From Gammaproteobacteria bacterium (GTDB lineage Bacteria > Pseudomonadota > Gammaproteobacteria > SZUA-229): a stretch of DNA of 10,790 nt. Where the stretch lies: NCBI GenBank assembly GCA_029879605.1, contig JAOUQA010000034.1, positions 1 through 10,790 on the forward strand. Direction: 5' to 3'. Positions 1-7,378 of this stretch are shown one piece after another; the first letter of the stretch is position 1, and the number at the start of each line of letters is the position of its first letter. The translations under genes were made by a program, and so were the position numbers. The notes beneath the pieces are model-generated. The model was given only the letters and a program-made list of their open reading frames with translations, had not been told where the DNA came from and made no database searches.

Positions 1-784
1 TTCCAGTAGCAAAGCCACCAATAGTATCAAGAGAAGCGCGTCTAACTATTGCGCAACTGCCACAAAAGAATGCGGCATTCCAGTAATCCTTGCCACGTTG
101 GATAACTCTAAAAAAAAGCGACTGTTCTGTCCAGATGCGTCGCACACTACGTTGCGACCGATGTTGATATGAATCCAGGTTATAAAAGTCCTGGGGCGTT
201 TGCACCAGGGCAACCTTGTCATCCCTGAAGTAACCAATTGTATTTGTGATAAAATTTTTATGAGGGGCATGATCAGCATCAAAGATCGCAATAAACTCTG
301 CATCAGAATACTGCAAGGCATTATTCAGATTTCCTGCCTTTGCATGTTGATTATCCTTTCTGGCCAGATACTCAACATTAAATGCATCAGCCAGACTTTT
401 CATCTCTGGCCTGTCACCATCATCGAGCAGCCAGACCTTACATGGATAATCCAGACTCGTTGCTGCAATAAGAGTTCTACGCAACATATCTTCTGGTTCA
501 TTGTAGGTTGGAATAAAAATATCGACTTTTCGATCATCAAGTTGCGGCGGTGACACCCGGATTGTCAACTTCCAGGTCATAAACAGATGCAACAGCGTTG
601 TCATAATACCGAATAGCTCGGCAACATAGATTAATAATGAAAAATAAAAGTAATTATCATTAAACGTAGAAAGACGCCAGACAAAGTAATTTAATGCAAC
701 CAGTAAGAAAATCAGAACCAGAAAAACCCTGCACAGATCAAGCGTATCTGTTTTAACAACTCCACAATGCTTGCAGGAAGACAT
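1..784 (-). CDS. Cellulose-synthase-like glycosyltransferase, family 2 (partial, N-terminal 261 residues)
   Basis: Reading the minus strand from ATG 784 gives an open frame to the window edge. Two hydrophobic segments (about residues 19-38 and 45-70) precede a cytoplasmic GT-A domain. Family hallmarks are visible: IPTYNEP at 91-97, the UDP-sugar-binding DDG at 121-123, HAKAGNLN at 147-154, the metal-binding DAD at 169-171, TPQDF at 196-200 and FFCG at 239-242. These match the processive GT2 enzymes related to BcsA, which polymerise a beta-glycan on the cytoplasmic face and move it through the membrane. The TED, QxxRW and any PilZ part lie off the edge, so the polymer made and c-di-GMP control cannot be judged. 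The N-terminus has an unusual CxxCG (C4, C7). ATG 784 has only a weak ribosome site (AGAAA). An in-frame GTG at 817 would add eleven residues including another Cys. Family is certain, substrate unknown. Confidence 0.9.
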   Translation of the reverse strand, partial: MSSCKHCGVVKTDTLDLCRVFLVLIFLLVALNYFVWRLSTFNDNYFYFSLLIYVAELFGIMTTLLHLFMTWKLTIRVSPPQLDDRKVDIFIPTYNEPEDMLRRTLIAATSLDYPCKVWLLDDGDRPEMKSLADAFNVEYLARKDNQHAKAGNLNNALQYSDAEFIAIFDADHAPHKNFITNTIGYFRDDKVALVQTPQDFYNLDSYQHRSQRSVRRIWTEQSLFFRVIQRGKDYWNAAFFCGSCAIVRRASLDTIGGFATG

Positions 785-826
785 ATCGTTTCTACATTTA
801 AACTCGTGCCATAACACCTCGATAAA

Positions 827-832
827 ATTATA
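827..832 (-). promoter_or_regulatory. Possible -10 element upstream of the glycosyltransferase
   Basis: The minus strand reads TATAAT here, a perfect sigma-70 -10 hexamer. It predicts a transcript start near 820 and a leader of about 36 bases before ATG 784. No good -35 is seen at 16-18 bases; that region is A-rich. In AT-rich DNA such hexamers also arise by chance. Confidence 0.3.
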
Positions 833-930
833 TTAGATGACAGAACTGGTTTTTTAATCGCCCATTCAGGGTAGCCAATCAAGGAAAAGGAAGATATTTG
901 GTAAAAAACGAGGCTATTACAATTAATTTA

Positions 931-963
931 GCCAATTACCACGCTAAGTTTAGGTAATTAGGC
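931..963. repeat. Imperfect inverted repeat after the kinase gene
   Basis: GCCAATTACC (931-940) faces GGTAATTAGGC (953-963) with one bulged base and a 12-base loop. It lies about 60 bases past the stop codon of the leftward kinase gene and before the glycosyltransferase. There is no clean U-tract behind it on the minus strand, so it may be a weak terminator or an operator. Neither is demonstrated. Confidence 0.3.
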
Positions 964-1021
964 AAGAACAAACAGAATATCGAGTAAATCAACAAATAAT
1001 AAGCATTGATATTTTATCACC

Positions 1022-2002
1022 TTATTTTAAAACCACCTTATGGATCAAATGCTGTTTATCGAGCTCAAGCAATACATCAGCACGTGAAGGCATTTCATTC
1101 AACAAATAACGAGTGATTCGCTCGTAATACATTATGAATCGACCAATCTCATGCTCTGACATAATATGTGCGGTTGCAATATTATTTTGCAGGCAATGTT
1201 TTTCCAGTTTCTGCTCCTGCAATAAACGCCAGTCAAATATCGAGCTCATATCAGGAACTTTCAACATAATTAAATAATCAATCTCACGGAACCAGGTTTG
1301 ATATGGACCGGCAAGCTGCTGGTTAACATAGTGACGCCAGATACCCTCACTATCCTCGTCAGCCTCAAGTTGATTAATGTCTTCACTTAGTTCATGCTCA
1401 CCTTGCGGTTGCGCACCAACACACCAGCCTTCAAATAAAATAATATCTACCGGATGATCAATAACCGTGCCTTCTTCAACGGGCAAACAATCATCCTGTG
1501 CCTTGCTAAAAATGGGCAATGTAACTGGCATGAATGTTTCAACTGACCTTAATGCTCTTAACAGGTTTATACCCTGTTGCACATCATGAGTACCTGGAAC
1601 TCCACGCACTGCCAGTAAGGGATGAATATCCCTGGCCAGTTGCTGACGACGCTGCTTCGAAAGATAAAAATCATCAATTGAAAGTATTTGAACAGTTTTA
1701 TTAAATGCCTCTGATAATAAATAGGCAAGCAAACGACTTAAGGTTGACTTACCAGACCCCTGTGCACCACTCACACCGATAATAACGGGATGATGTTTAT
1801 GCTGACTGGCTACCCAGGCAGACAGTGGAAGATAAACAGCATTAAGCATACTGCTTACTGCCTCACCCAACTGCTGTTGGACTACAAACTCATCAAAACC
1901 AGGCTTACAATTCTGCAGAAGCATATCAATTTCATGTTGATTAATGCTTAATTTATTGTCTGGCCATAAGCTCTGTGAATTTTGCTGATTTTTGAAGTTC
2001 AT
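1022..2002 (-). CDS. P-loop kinase, D-glycerate 3-kinase (GLYK/Tda10) family
   Basis: This 326-residue soluble protein has a Walker A motif GAQGSGKST at 79-87, the acidic SIDDFYLS at 108-115, RGVPGTHD at 133-140 and LFEGWCVG at 189-196. It then has a lid-like region with FDWRLLQE (256-263) and the MSEHEIGRFIMYYER stretch (281-295). This order of motifs is that of plant and cyanobacterial D-glycerate 3-kinase and fungal Tda10, related to uridine and pantothenate kinases. By family, it would phosphorylate glycerate to 3-phosphoglycerate using ATP in the cytosol. The substrate here is inferred only. A roughly 70-residue N-terminal extension and a very acidic insert at about 201-220 set it apart. 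The start at 2002 has no obvious ribosome site. It is separated by 295 bases from the upstream histidine kinase, so it is probably a separate transcript. Confidence 0.8.
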   Translation of the reverse strand: MNFKNQQNSQSLWPDNKLSINQHEIDMLLQNCKPGFDEFVVQQQLGEAVSSMLNAVYLPLSAWVASQHKHHPVIIGVSGAQGSGKSTLSRLLAYLLSEAFNKTVQILSIDDFYLSKQRRQQLARDIHPLLAVRGVPGTHDVQQGINLLRALRSVETFMPVTLPIFSKAQDDCLPVEEGTVIDHPVDIILFEGWCVGAQPQGEHELSEDINQLEADEDSEGIWRHYVNQQLAGPYQTWFREIDYLIMLKVPDMSSIFDWRLLQEQKLEKHCLQNNIATAHIMSEHEIGRFIMYYERITRYLLNEMPSRADVLLELDKQHLIHKVVLK

Positions 2003-2234
2003 AATCGTTTTTATTAATCCCGACTAATTAGAATCCCCTGGCCTCGTCCCAGGTAATATGCATTATGCCCTGAAATCAGCTTACAGACATTATGCAATTT
2101 TCAAGTCGAAACATTTGTCTTATGATTTTGAACAACCGATAAATTATTGATCACTGATCTTAAAAAAGCTTTTGATTAACTTAGCAAGACATTACAAAAC
2201 CTGCCCGACCAGTTATTGTAAATATCATTACATG

Positions 2235-2267
2235 CTTTATTAATAATCTGTAAATTTATTAATAAAG
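2235..2267. repeat. Perfect 12-bp AT-rich inverted repeat
   Basis: CTTTATTAATAA (2235-2246) and TTATTAATAAAG (2256-2267) are perfect reverse complements around a 9-base loop. Because the core TTATTAATAA is itself a palindrome, the arms also form direct repeats of TTTATTAATAA (2236-2246 and 2255-2265). The element lies 31 bases beyond the stop of the histidine kinase gene and about 230 bases upstream of the kinase start. It has no U-tract on the minus strand, so a binding site or processing hairpin is as likely as a terminator. The rest of the 2003-2297 gap shows no recognisable gene. Confidence 0.5.
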
Positions 2268-2297
2268 ATAAAATTAAATATTGCAACATTATATAGA

Positions 2298-4190
2298 TCA
2301 GGCCTTATCTAAAGGGAGATCAACCCAGAAAGTACTCCCCTGGCCTTCAACACTGGTAAAGTCTACCTGACCATTCAGTTTTTCAACCAGTTCCCTGGTA
2401 AGACTAAGACCAATACCTGAACCTTCTATATCGGTTTGTTCAGCACCCAGCCGGTTGAATGCTTCAAATACTTTATCATGATAACTATTTTTAATTCCCA
2501 TACCTGTATCCGAAATCAGTATACGTAAATATTGCTTATTTATTTCTGTGGCAATGATGACACGACCGCCCGGCCTGTTATATTTTATAGCATTGGTTAA
2601 CAGGTTAACCAGCACCTGGCGCAAGCGTACTGAATCCGAGTACAGAAGAACATCATGATGACTTGATCGCTCATCTATAGTAATATTATGCTCACTGGCC
2701 AGTGCTGAAACCATATTAATACTTTCCAGTATGACCTGGTAAACTGAAATCGAACTTAAATCAAAAGTGAGCTTACCTGCCTCAACTTTTGCCAGGTCAA
2801 GCACATCTTCAATCAAAGACAACAAATGATTACCCCCCGCATAAATATGTTTAACATGTTCGATCTGTGTAGCCGATAAAGGAGGATCAGACATTTCCAG
2901 CAGTTGAGAAAATCCTATAATTGAATTGAGCGGAGTACGCAACTCATGACTCATAGATGAAAGAAATTCTGATTTTGCCCTGTTTGCAGTATCTGCCTGA
3001 CTCTTTTCTCTTTCTGCTAAAATCCTGGCTTTTTCCGATAACTTAACATTCCTGGATAACTCATTCTGCATTTTTTTAAACAACCACCATAAGCACAATA
3101 TTGAAAGGGTCAATAAAAGCATAGCAATAAAAATAACCACCTTCGCTCGTAGCAGACCTGAAAATACTTCATCTGCATCAACCTCGGTTGCTATAGCAAA
3201 GCCCAGTTGATCGTCCCACACCCATGCACCTACAACAGGTACGCCACGATAATCTCGATAACCATCCAGGTTAAAACCAGACAGTTTTCTGTTAACACTG
3301 GCAGCCATTAAAGTAAGCGGCTGATCTCTACGATTAAGAACAGATAATTCGCCCTTTGTCAGATCAACTCCCGGATCCTTCACATAGACTTTAAGGCTTG
3401 CATCCTGGTGATCATCAAGCAAACCGGTTTGAATCAGATGATGATTAAATCGGCTTTCACTGAGCAACAAACCATCACTACTCAGCGCATAAGTTTCTCC
3501 AGATTCACCAAATCGTGCCCGGGTAAATGTTTTGGAAAACTCAAGTGCTGGATCAACCTGCATAGCCAAAACTGCAATTGTTACACCCTTATTATCCTGT
3601 ATCGGGGTAGCAGAAAAAAATACCGGTGCACCTTCGACCACATGCCCATATTGGTTATATTGAGGCATATCAGACTTTACTGGCAAGCTCATGAGAGTTT
3701 CACCTTGCCAGACTCGTTGTAGAAACTCGTCCTGTTGCGCCAGTATATTTACCTGGCCAATCCTGTCATCCATAATTGACGCCAGGCTGACACCCTCACG
3801 AGAAATAACTGAAAAACCTTTGAAGCCCGCCAGACCTATATATGGATGAAAAAGTGAACGTAATATAGATTGCTCAGGCGCCGCCTGTAAATCAGCCTGG
3901 GATCTTGGTAAACTCAGTAAACGCTGCGTGACTACCCGCAAGCGTTCATCATTAGCCCAGACCAGGGTTGTTGCCTGGTGATTCTGGTACAATAATCGCA
4001 GTCCCTGCTGTGCACTATTGAGCACCATTTTTAATGATTTTTCTAAATCAACCTTATTTGCGCGCTCAACCCATAAATTAGCCATGAAAGCCATGACAAT
4101 TATGATGACAATAGTTGTCATAGCAATACTATTTAACAGTAGTCCTTTAAAACAATTCCGTACTAGCGACAAAAAGCACCTCAATGACAT
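2298..4190 (-). CDS. Membrane sensor histidine kinase with double-Cache sensor
   Basis: This 630-residue protein has a first membrane helix at about 18-40 and a large periplasmic region at about 41-348. That region carries dCache-type signatures: GESGETYALSSDG at 228-240 and YRDYRGVPVVGAW at 311-323. A second helix follows at about 349-371, then a short helical linker with no recognisable HAMP. The HisKA domain has SHELRTP at 414-420 with phospho-acceptor H415. The ATPase domain shows the N box NLLTNAIKYN (529-538), G1 DTGMGI (561-566) and G2 GSGIGLSL (590-597). All catalytic motifs are intact. No receiver domain is fused and no response regulator gene is in the window, so it is an orphan kinase. 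By family, dCache domains sense small periplasmic ligands; the ligand is unknown. The first ATG lacks a ribosome site. A TTG at codon 7 has GAGGTG just upstream, so the start is uncertain by a few residues. Confidence 0.9.
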   Translation of the reverse strand: MSLRCFLSLVRNCFKGLLLNSIAMTTIVIIIVMAFMANLWVERANKVDLEKSLKMVLNSAQQGLRLLYQNHQATTLVWANDERLRVVTQRLLSLPRSQADLQAAPEQSILRSLFHPYIGLAGFKGFSVISREGVSLASIMDDRIGQVNILAQQDEFLQRVWQGETLMSLPVKSDMPQYNQYGHVVEGAPVFFSATPIQDNKGVTIAVLAMQVDPALEFSKTFTRARFGESGETYALSSDGLLLSESRFNHHLIQTGLLDDHQDASLKVYVKDPGVDLTKGELSVLNRRDQPLTLMAASVNRKLSGFNLDGYRDYRGVPVVGAWVWDDQLGFAIATEVDADEVFSGLLRAKVVIFIAMLLLTLSILCLWWLFKKMQNELSRNVKLSEKARILAEREKSQADTANRAKSEFLSSMSHELRTPLNSIIGFSQLLEMSDPPLSATQIEHVKHIYAGGNHLLSLIEDVLDLAKVEAGKLTFDLSSISVYQVILESINMVSALASEHNITIDERSSHHDVLLYSDSVRLRQVLVNLLTNAIKYNRPGGRVIIATEINKQYLRILISDTGMGIKNSYHDKVFEAFNRLGAEQTDIEGSGIGLSLTRELVEKLNGQVDFTSVEGQGSTFWVDLPLDKA

Positions 4191-4537
4191 TTATAATTTA
4201 AAATCACATGCATTTTTTGATACAACTTTATTAATATAGCCCAGTTTATTTATTAAATTACCTAGAAAAAACAGGGGTAGATATTTCATTTATTCAAAAC
4301 ACTATTACTCTATCAATTAAAACAGAATGAATCACACTTATAGCCATAAATGGCAGTTTTACTTTATGTCTTTATATTGATAATAAGCTTCACTGGCTCA
4401 CAATACTATTTTTCACACTCGTCCGGGCACTCTATTAATTCACTATTAGTAAAAAATGTTTTAATTACCACAATAACATCTAATTCAAGCAAAGCTATGA
4501 ATACAGTCAATCTTTATTTGCTTTAAATTCCAACCAC

Positions 4538-4543
4538 TATAAT
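4538..4543 (+). promoter_or_regulatory. Candidate -10 element for the antiporter
   Basis: A perfect TATAAT lies about 38 bases before the GTG start at 4581 and predicts a leader of roughly 30 bases. The -35 region is poor (TTGCTT at 4518-4523 is only 14 bases upstream), so an activator would be needed or the match is fortuitous. Confidence 0.35.
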
Positions 4544-4569
4544 ATTATCGTTTATAGACTTTCAAAAAC

Positions 4570-4573
4570 GAGG
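4570..4573 (+). promoter_or_regulatory. Ribosome binding site that favours GTG 4581
   Basis: GAGG lies only one base before ATG 4575 but seven bases before the in-frame GTG at 4581. Ideal Shine-Dalgarno spacing therefore favours the GTG and shortens the antiporter by two residues. Confidence 0.65.
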
Positions 4574-4580
4574 CATGACT

Positions 4581-6194
4581 GTGGACTTCACCTGGATTGC
4601 AGCCGCTGATTCATATACCATTTTAGTTTCCCTGGTCTTCATACTGGGATTTGTTGCTAAACAACTAGGCCTGCCGCCACTGGCTGGATTTTTGCTCGGT
4701 GGTTTTATTATGCAGGCCATGGGCATAGAAACCTTTCCTGCACTGAATACCCTGGCCGACCTTGGCATCACCCTGCTGTTATTTACCATAGGCCTTAAAC
4801 TGGATCTGCGTAGTTTAGCCCGACCTGAAATCTGGGGCGTATCAAGTCTGCATGTACTAATGGTTGTCATATCCTTCACCAGCCTGATTAGTATTGTCAG
4901 CTATACCGGCCTGCCGCTGTTAGTCGATATAAATCTTCAAACTGCAGTCCTGCTGGGTTTTGCACTTAGTTTTTCCAGTACCGTTTTTGCTGTTAAAGTA
5001 CTTGAAGACAAAGGCGAGCTAAAATCCAACCATGGCCGCATAGCCATTGGTATCCTGATTATGCAGGATATTTTTGCTGTTGTTTTTCTAACAATTTCTA
5101 CCGGAAAGATCCCTTCACCCTGGGCAGCAGTGGTATTAATTGTACTCATTGCACTGAGACCCGTTTTTAACCAGATTATTAAACGTGTCGGTCATGGAGA
5201 ACTACTGGTCATCACTGGTTTTATTTTTGCGATGGGTGGTGCTTCTCTTTTTGAACAGGTCAATATGAAAGCAGATTTAGGTGCTCTTGTAATGGGAATG
5301 ATACTGGCGCGCCAGGCACGCTCATCTGAAATGGCCAATGCCCTGCTGGGTTTTAAAGACCTTTTCCTGATTGGCTTTTTCCTCAGCATCGGCCTGACCG
5401 CCAGCATGAGTCTGCATGTGTTCGCCATCGCCCTGTTACTGGTAGCCATATTGCCCATTAAAGTATTAATTTATTACTGGCTCATCAGTATGTTTCGCTT
5501 ACGAGCACGTACTTCATTTTTAACCAGCCTCAGCCTGGCTAATTATAGTGAATTTGGTTTAATCGTTGGCGCGATTGGTTACAGCCAGGGCTGGCTGAGC
5601 AGTGACTGGTTAGGTGTAATTGCAGTAGCAATGGCGCTGACATTTATTATCGCATCGCCATTAAACGTTGCATCACATCAGTTATTTGCGCGTATGGATA
5701 AATTTATTACTCGTTTCCAACGAGAAAAACGTTTAAGCCGTGATCGCATTATTAGCACAGGCGACGCAGAAATCCTGGTGTTTGGTATGGGACGTATTGG
5801 AACTGCAGCCTATGAAACCTTACGCGAAAAACACGGTGATATTGTAATGGGTGTCGATAATGATGCAGTCATTCTCGAAAAGCATAAAGCCGAGGGGCGA
5901 AAAGTTATTCTTGGTGATGCTACCGACGTTGAATTCTGGGAAAACCTGCAACTGGAAAAAGTCAGAATTATTCTACTGGACATGCCCAAGCCGGAAGAAA
6001 ACCTGTTTGCCTTTCAACAACTCGACCAAAATGGTTTTAAAGGACTGGTTGCAGGTACTGCCAAGTACGATGACCAGGTAGAAATGCTAAAACAGGCTGG
6101 TCTTGATGCCGCATTTAATATCTATGCAGAAGCAGGTGCAGGCTTTGCTAACCATGTGACTGAAAAACTCAGTGAACAGAATGCATCCTTATGA
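4581..6194 (+). CDS. CPA2 family K+/H+ antiporter with TrkA-N domain
   Basis: This integral membrane protein of 537 residues has about a dozen membrane helices (residues about 10-370) forming a Na+/H+-exchanger fold. The CPA2 signature QD (Q162-D163, in IMQDIFAV) is present, typical of K+-linked exchangers such as KefB/KefC. A cytoplasmic TrkA-N/RCK Rossmann domain follows from about 396: the GMGRIG dinucleotide loop is at 402-407 and an acidic residue, D426, ends the second strand, as expected for NAD(H) binding. The protein stops soon after this domain, with no RCK-C. By family it would exchange cytoplasmic K+ for protons under nucleotide control; ion preference and ligand are inferred. GTG 4581 is chosen as the start on ribosome-site spacing. 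It is divergent from the sensor kinase, and a small membrane protein gene begins 61 bases after the stop, possibly in the same transcript. It is not YbaL or KefC by any feature that I can verify. Confidence 0.9.
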   Translation: MDFTWIAAADSYTILVSLVFILGFVAKQLGLPPLAGFLLGGFIMQAMGIETFPALNTLADLGITLLLFTIGLKLDLRSLARPEIWGVSSLHVLMVVISFTSLISIVSYTGLPLLVDINLQTAVLLGFALSFSSTVFAVKVLEDKGELKSNHGRIAIGILIMQDIFAVVFLTISTGKIPSPWAAVVLIVLIALRPVFNQIIKRVGHGELLVITGFIFAMGGASLFEQVNMKADLGALVMGMILARQARSSEMANALLGFKDLFLIGFFLSIGLTASMSLHVFAIALLLVAILPIKVLIYYWLISMFRLRARTSFLTSLSLANYSEFGLIVGAIGYSQGWLSSDWLGVIAVAMALTFIIASPLNVASHQLFARMDKFITRFQREKRLSRDRIISTGDAEILVFGMGRIGTAAYETLREKHGDIVMGVDNDAVILEKHKAEGRKVILGDATDVEFWENLQLEKVRIILLDMPKPEENLFAFQQLDQNGFKGLVAGTAKYDDQVEMLKQAGLDAAFNIYAEAGAGFANHVTEKLSEQNASL

Positions 6195-6255
6195 GATTAC
6201 TGCTTTACATTGAACCCAGATCTTGTACCCTGTCATGCTACATTACAGGTTTAAT

Positions 6256-6570
6256 ATGACAGTTACTCTTAAAACAAATATTATCTGGCTGGTTGCCGGC
6301 CCGGTATCTGCCCTGCTTTTTTCTTTTGCCAGCTGGTTTATGATCAATCATCTAACACCAGGCAAGCTGGAACCTGTTACAACACTGATAAAAGCCTACC
6401 CACTGGGGCTGGCAATGTCCTTACTCACACCCTGGGGCTGGTTAATGTATGGCGGGGTGATTTTTATGAATACTAACAAATTCAAATTAGGACTATATTG
6501 CACCCTTGGTGGCGCACTGATCCTCGGTGTTTTCTGGCCGATATGGTCCACTCACCTGGCAGCCAGGTAA
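6256..6570 (+). CDS. Small three-helix membrane protein, function unknown
   Basis: I do not recognise this 104-residue protein. Three hydrophobic segments are visible at about residues 9-31, 48-71 and 77-97. Short polar links join them, including a Pro/Gly-containing loop (LTPGKLEP, 33-40), and a WPIW motif sits near the C-terminus (94-97). The frame is open from a TTG at 6223, but ATG 6256 has AGG (6247-6249) six bases upstream and gives a protein that begins just before the first helix, so I prefer it. It lies 61 bases behind the antiporter on the same strand with no clear terminator between, so co-transcription and an accessory role to the antiporter are possible but unproven. A short inverted repeat (ACCTGGC/GCCAGGT, 6554-6568) overlaps the end of the gene but lacks a usable loop and U-tract. 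Confidence 0.7.
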   Translation: MTVTLKTNIIWLVAGPVSALLFSFASWFMINHLTPGKLEPVTTLIKAYPLGLAMSLLTPWGWLMYGGVIFMNTNKFKLGLYCTLGGALILGVFWPIWSTHLAAR

Positions 6571-6808
6571 ATAAATTATTATTTATAGTTATTTCTAAGC
6601 TGAATCAAATTCAGTAACAGTAATATATCATTTTACAGCCCAGGCACTTGAATTCATCGCTTCAATCGAATATTCATACTATTTTTTAATGCTGTACATA
6701 ATAATAAATATTTCTGATAAAAACTATTTCTACATAAAATTACAATTAATGCTTCACCCTCTTGAAAACAACTAATAAAACAAACACTTCAAACAGGAAT
6801 ATACAGCA
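6571..6808. other. AT-rich intergenic stretch
   Basis: No gene is visible. A small hairpin, CTGAAT-CAA-ATTCAG (6600-6614), follows the membrane protein gene by 30 bases but has no U-tract, so it is at best a weak terminator. If the doubtful ORF at 6809 is not real, the gene-free stretch extends to 7378. Confidence 0.4.
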
Positions 6809-7018
6809 TTGCTTAATCAGGACTGGACTGAATATCAAAACTATAAATACAACAAGTCAAATATGAAAATTACACTTAATAATAACAAAACTCTCGTTAC
6901 TGCTAATGTCAAAGAATCAATGACTATTCAAAGGCAAAATATTTCTGGTAGCTCCAGAGAAGAAGTCACCATTAACAAACCCGTGATCACTGCCATTACC
7001 AGTTATACAAATATGTAA
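6809..7018 (+). CDS. Doubtful small ORF, hypothetical protein
   Basis: The open frame encodes 69 residues from TTG 6809, with AGGAA (6795-6799) nine bases upstream. It encodes 51 residues from ATG 6863, which has no ribosome site. The product is hydrophilic, rich in Asn, Thr, Lys and Ser, with no membrane segment, signal peptide, cysteine or recognised motif. The alternating pattern near the C-terminus (VTINKPVITAITS) could form beta strands. I find no family match by eye. It stands alone between two unrelated transcription units and may be a chance ORF in AT-rich DNA. Confidence 0.25.
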   Translation: MLNQDWTEYQNYKYNKSNMKITLNNNKTLVTANVKESMTIQRQNISGSSREEVTINKPVITAITSYTNM

Positions 7019-7253
7019 AAAGTCCACTCATCAGCTGCTGGTTGAAACAATCAACACCTGCCTGATAAACCACTGTTTGTACTGACATCTTACAAACTGA
7101 ACCTCACTCATATCTATCCTGACTTAAAATTTCCAATATATTAGAAGAAAAACGTCGGAATTATTTACAGTTAAAAATCCTGTTTAAACATTAACATAAA
7201 TCATTATTTTTTATATAAATTTATTTATGAATAGATCACCAAAAATCGATTTC

Positions 7254-7275
7254 ATTGTAAAGTTTTACTTACAAT
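7254..7275. promoter_or_regulatory. Inverted repeat, candidate activator (enhancer) site
   Basis: ATTGTAA (7254-7260) and TTACAAT (7269-7275) form a perfect 7-bp inverted repeat with an 8-base spacer, and ATTGTAA recurs at 7301-7307. Its centre is about 86 bases upstream of the start predicted from the sigma-54 promoter, a usual distance for an NtrC-class activator. The activator itself is unknown, and AT-rich repeats of this size can arise by chance. Confidence 0.4.
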
Positions 7276-7324
7276 CTGTAATCCAAGATTTATCTAAGTT
7301 ATTGTAATATATTAAATTTTAATC

Positions 7325-7340
7325 TGGCACAACAATTGCT
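7325..7340 (+). promoter_or_regulatory. Sigma-54 (RpoN) -24/-12 promoter
   Basis: The site TGGCAC-AACAA-TTGCT matches the consensus TGGCAC-N5-TTGCW at every defined base, with the invariant GG (7326-7327) and GC (7338-7339) in the correct 12-base register. Transcription is predicted to begin near 7351, giving a leader of about 28 bases with the ribosome site AAGGA before ATG 7379. Expression would then require RpoN and an ATP-hydrolysing activator. Confidence 0.8.
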
Positions 7341-7378
7341 CCATTATTAATCATAAGGTTATAAATGAAGGAATCATT

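Larger units (their letters stand above)
4191..4580. other. Divergent intergenic region between sensor kinase and antiporter
   Basis: This AT-rich stretch of about 390 bases separates the leftward histidine kinase from the rightward antiporter and must hold both promoters. No open frame beyond shadow length is present. Besides the -10 listed at 4538, a TTGATA (4377-4382) followed 16 bases later by CACAAT (4399-4404) is a weak alternative rightward promoter. I see no clear leftward promoter, riboswitch or terminator. Confidence 0.5.
7019..7378. other. Long regulatory region upstream of the DUF5658 gene
   Basis: This stretch of 360 bases has no gene. It holds, left to right: a two-part hairpin (ATCAG 7030-7034 with CTGAT 7062-7066, and GTTGA 7041-7045 with TCAAC 7051-7055) just after the small ORF; an AT-rich block; the inverted repeat at 7254-7275; a further ATTGTAA at 7301-7307; the sigma-54 promoter at 7325-7340; and the ribosome site AAGGA at 7368-7372. 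Its length fits a promoter that needs a distant activator. Confidence 0.6.

Noticed and set aside
200..553. Plus-strand open frame of 117 codons
   Set aside because: It is antisense to the glycosyltransferase, whose conserved DDG and DAD motifs show the minus strand is coding.
795..811. TGGCACG on the minus strand before the glycosyltransferase, resembling a sigma-54 -24 element
   Set aside because: The -12 part is TAAA instead of TTGC, and the implied start would leave almost no leader before ATG 784.
4018..4239. Plus-strand open frame of 73 codons at the start of the sensor kinase gene
   Set aside because: It overlaps the kinase N-terminus antisense and has no recognisable features.
5851..6081. 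Plus-strand frame of 76 codons inside the antiporter
   Set aside because: It is an out-of-frame shadow of the TrkA-N domain.
6554..6568. ACCTGGC-A-GCCAGGT as a terminator after the small membrane protein
   Set aside because: The full arms leave a one-base loop and no U-tract follows; only a five-base stem could form.
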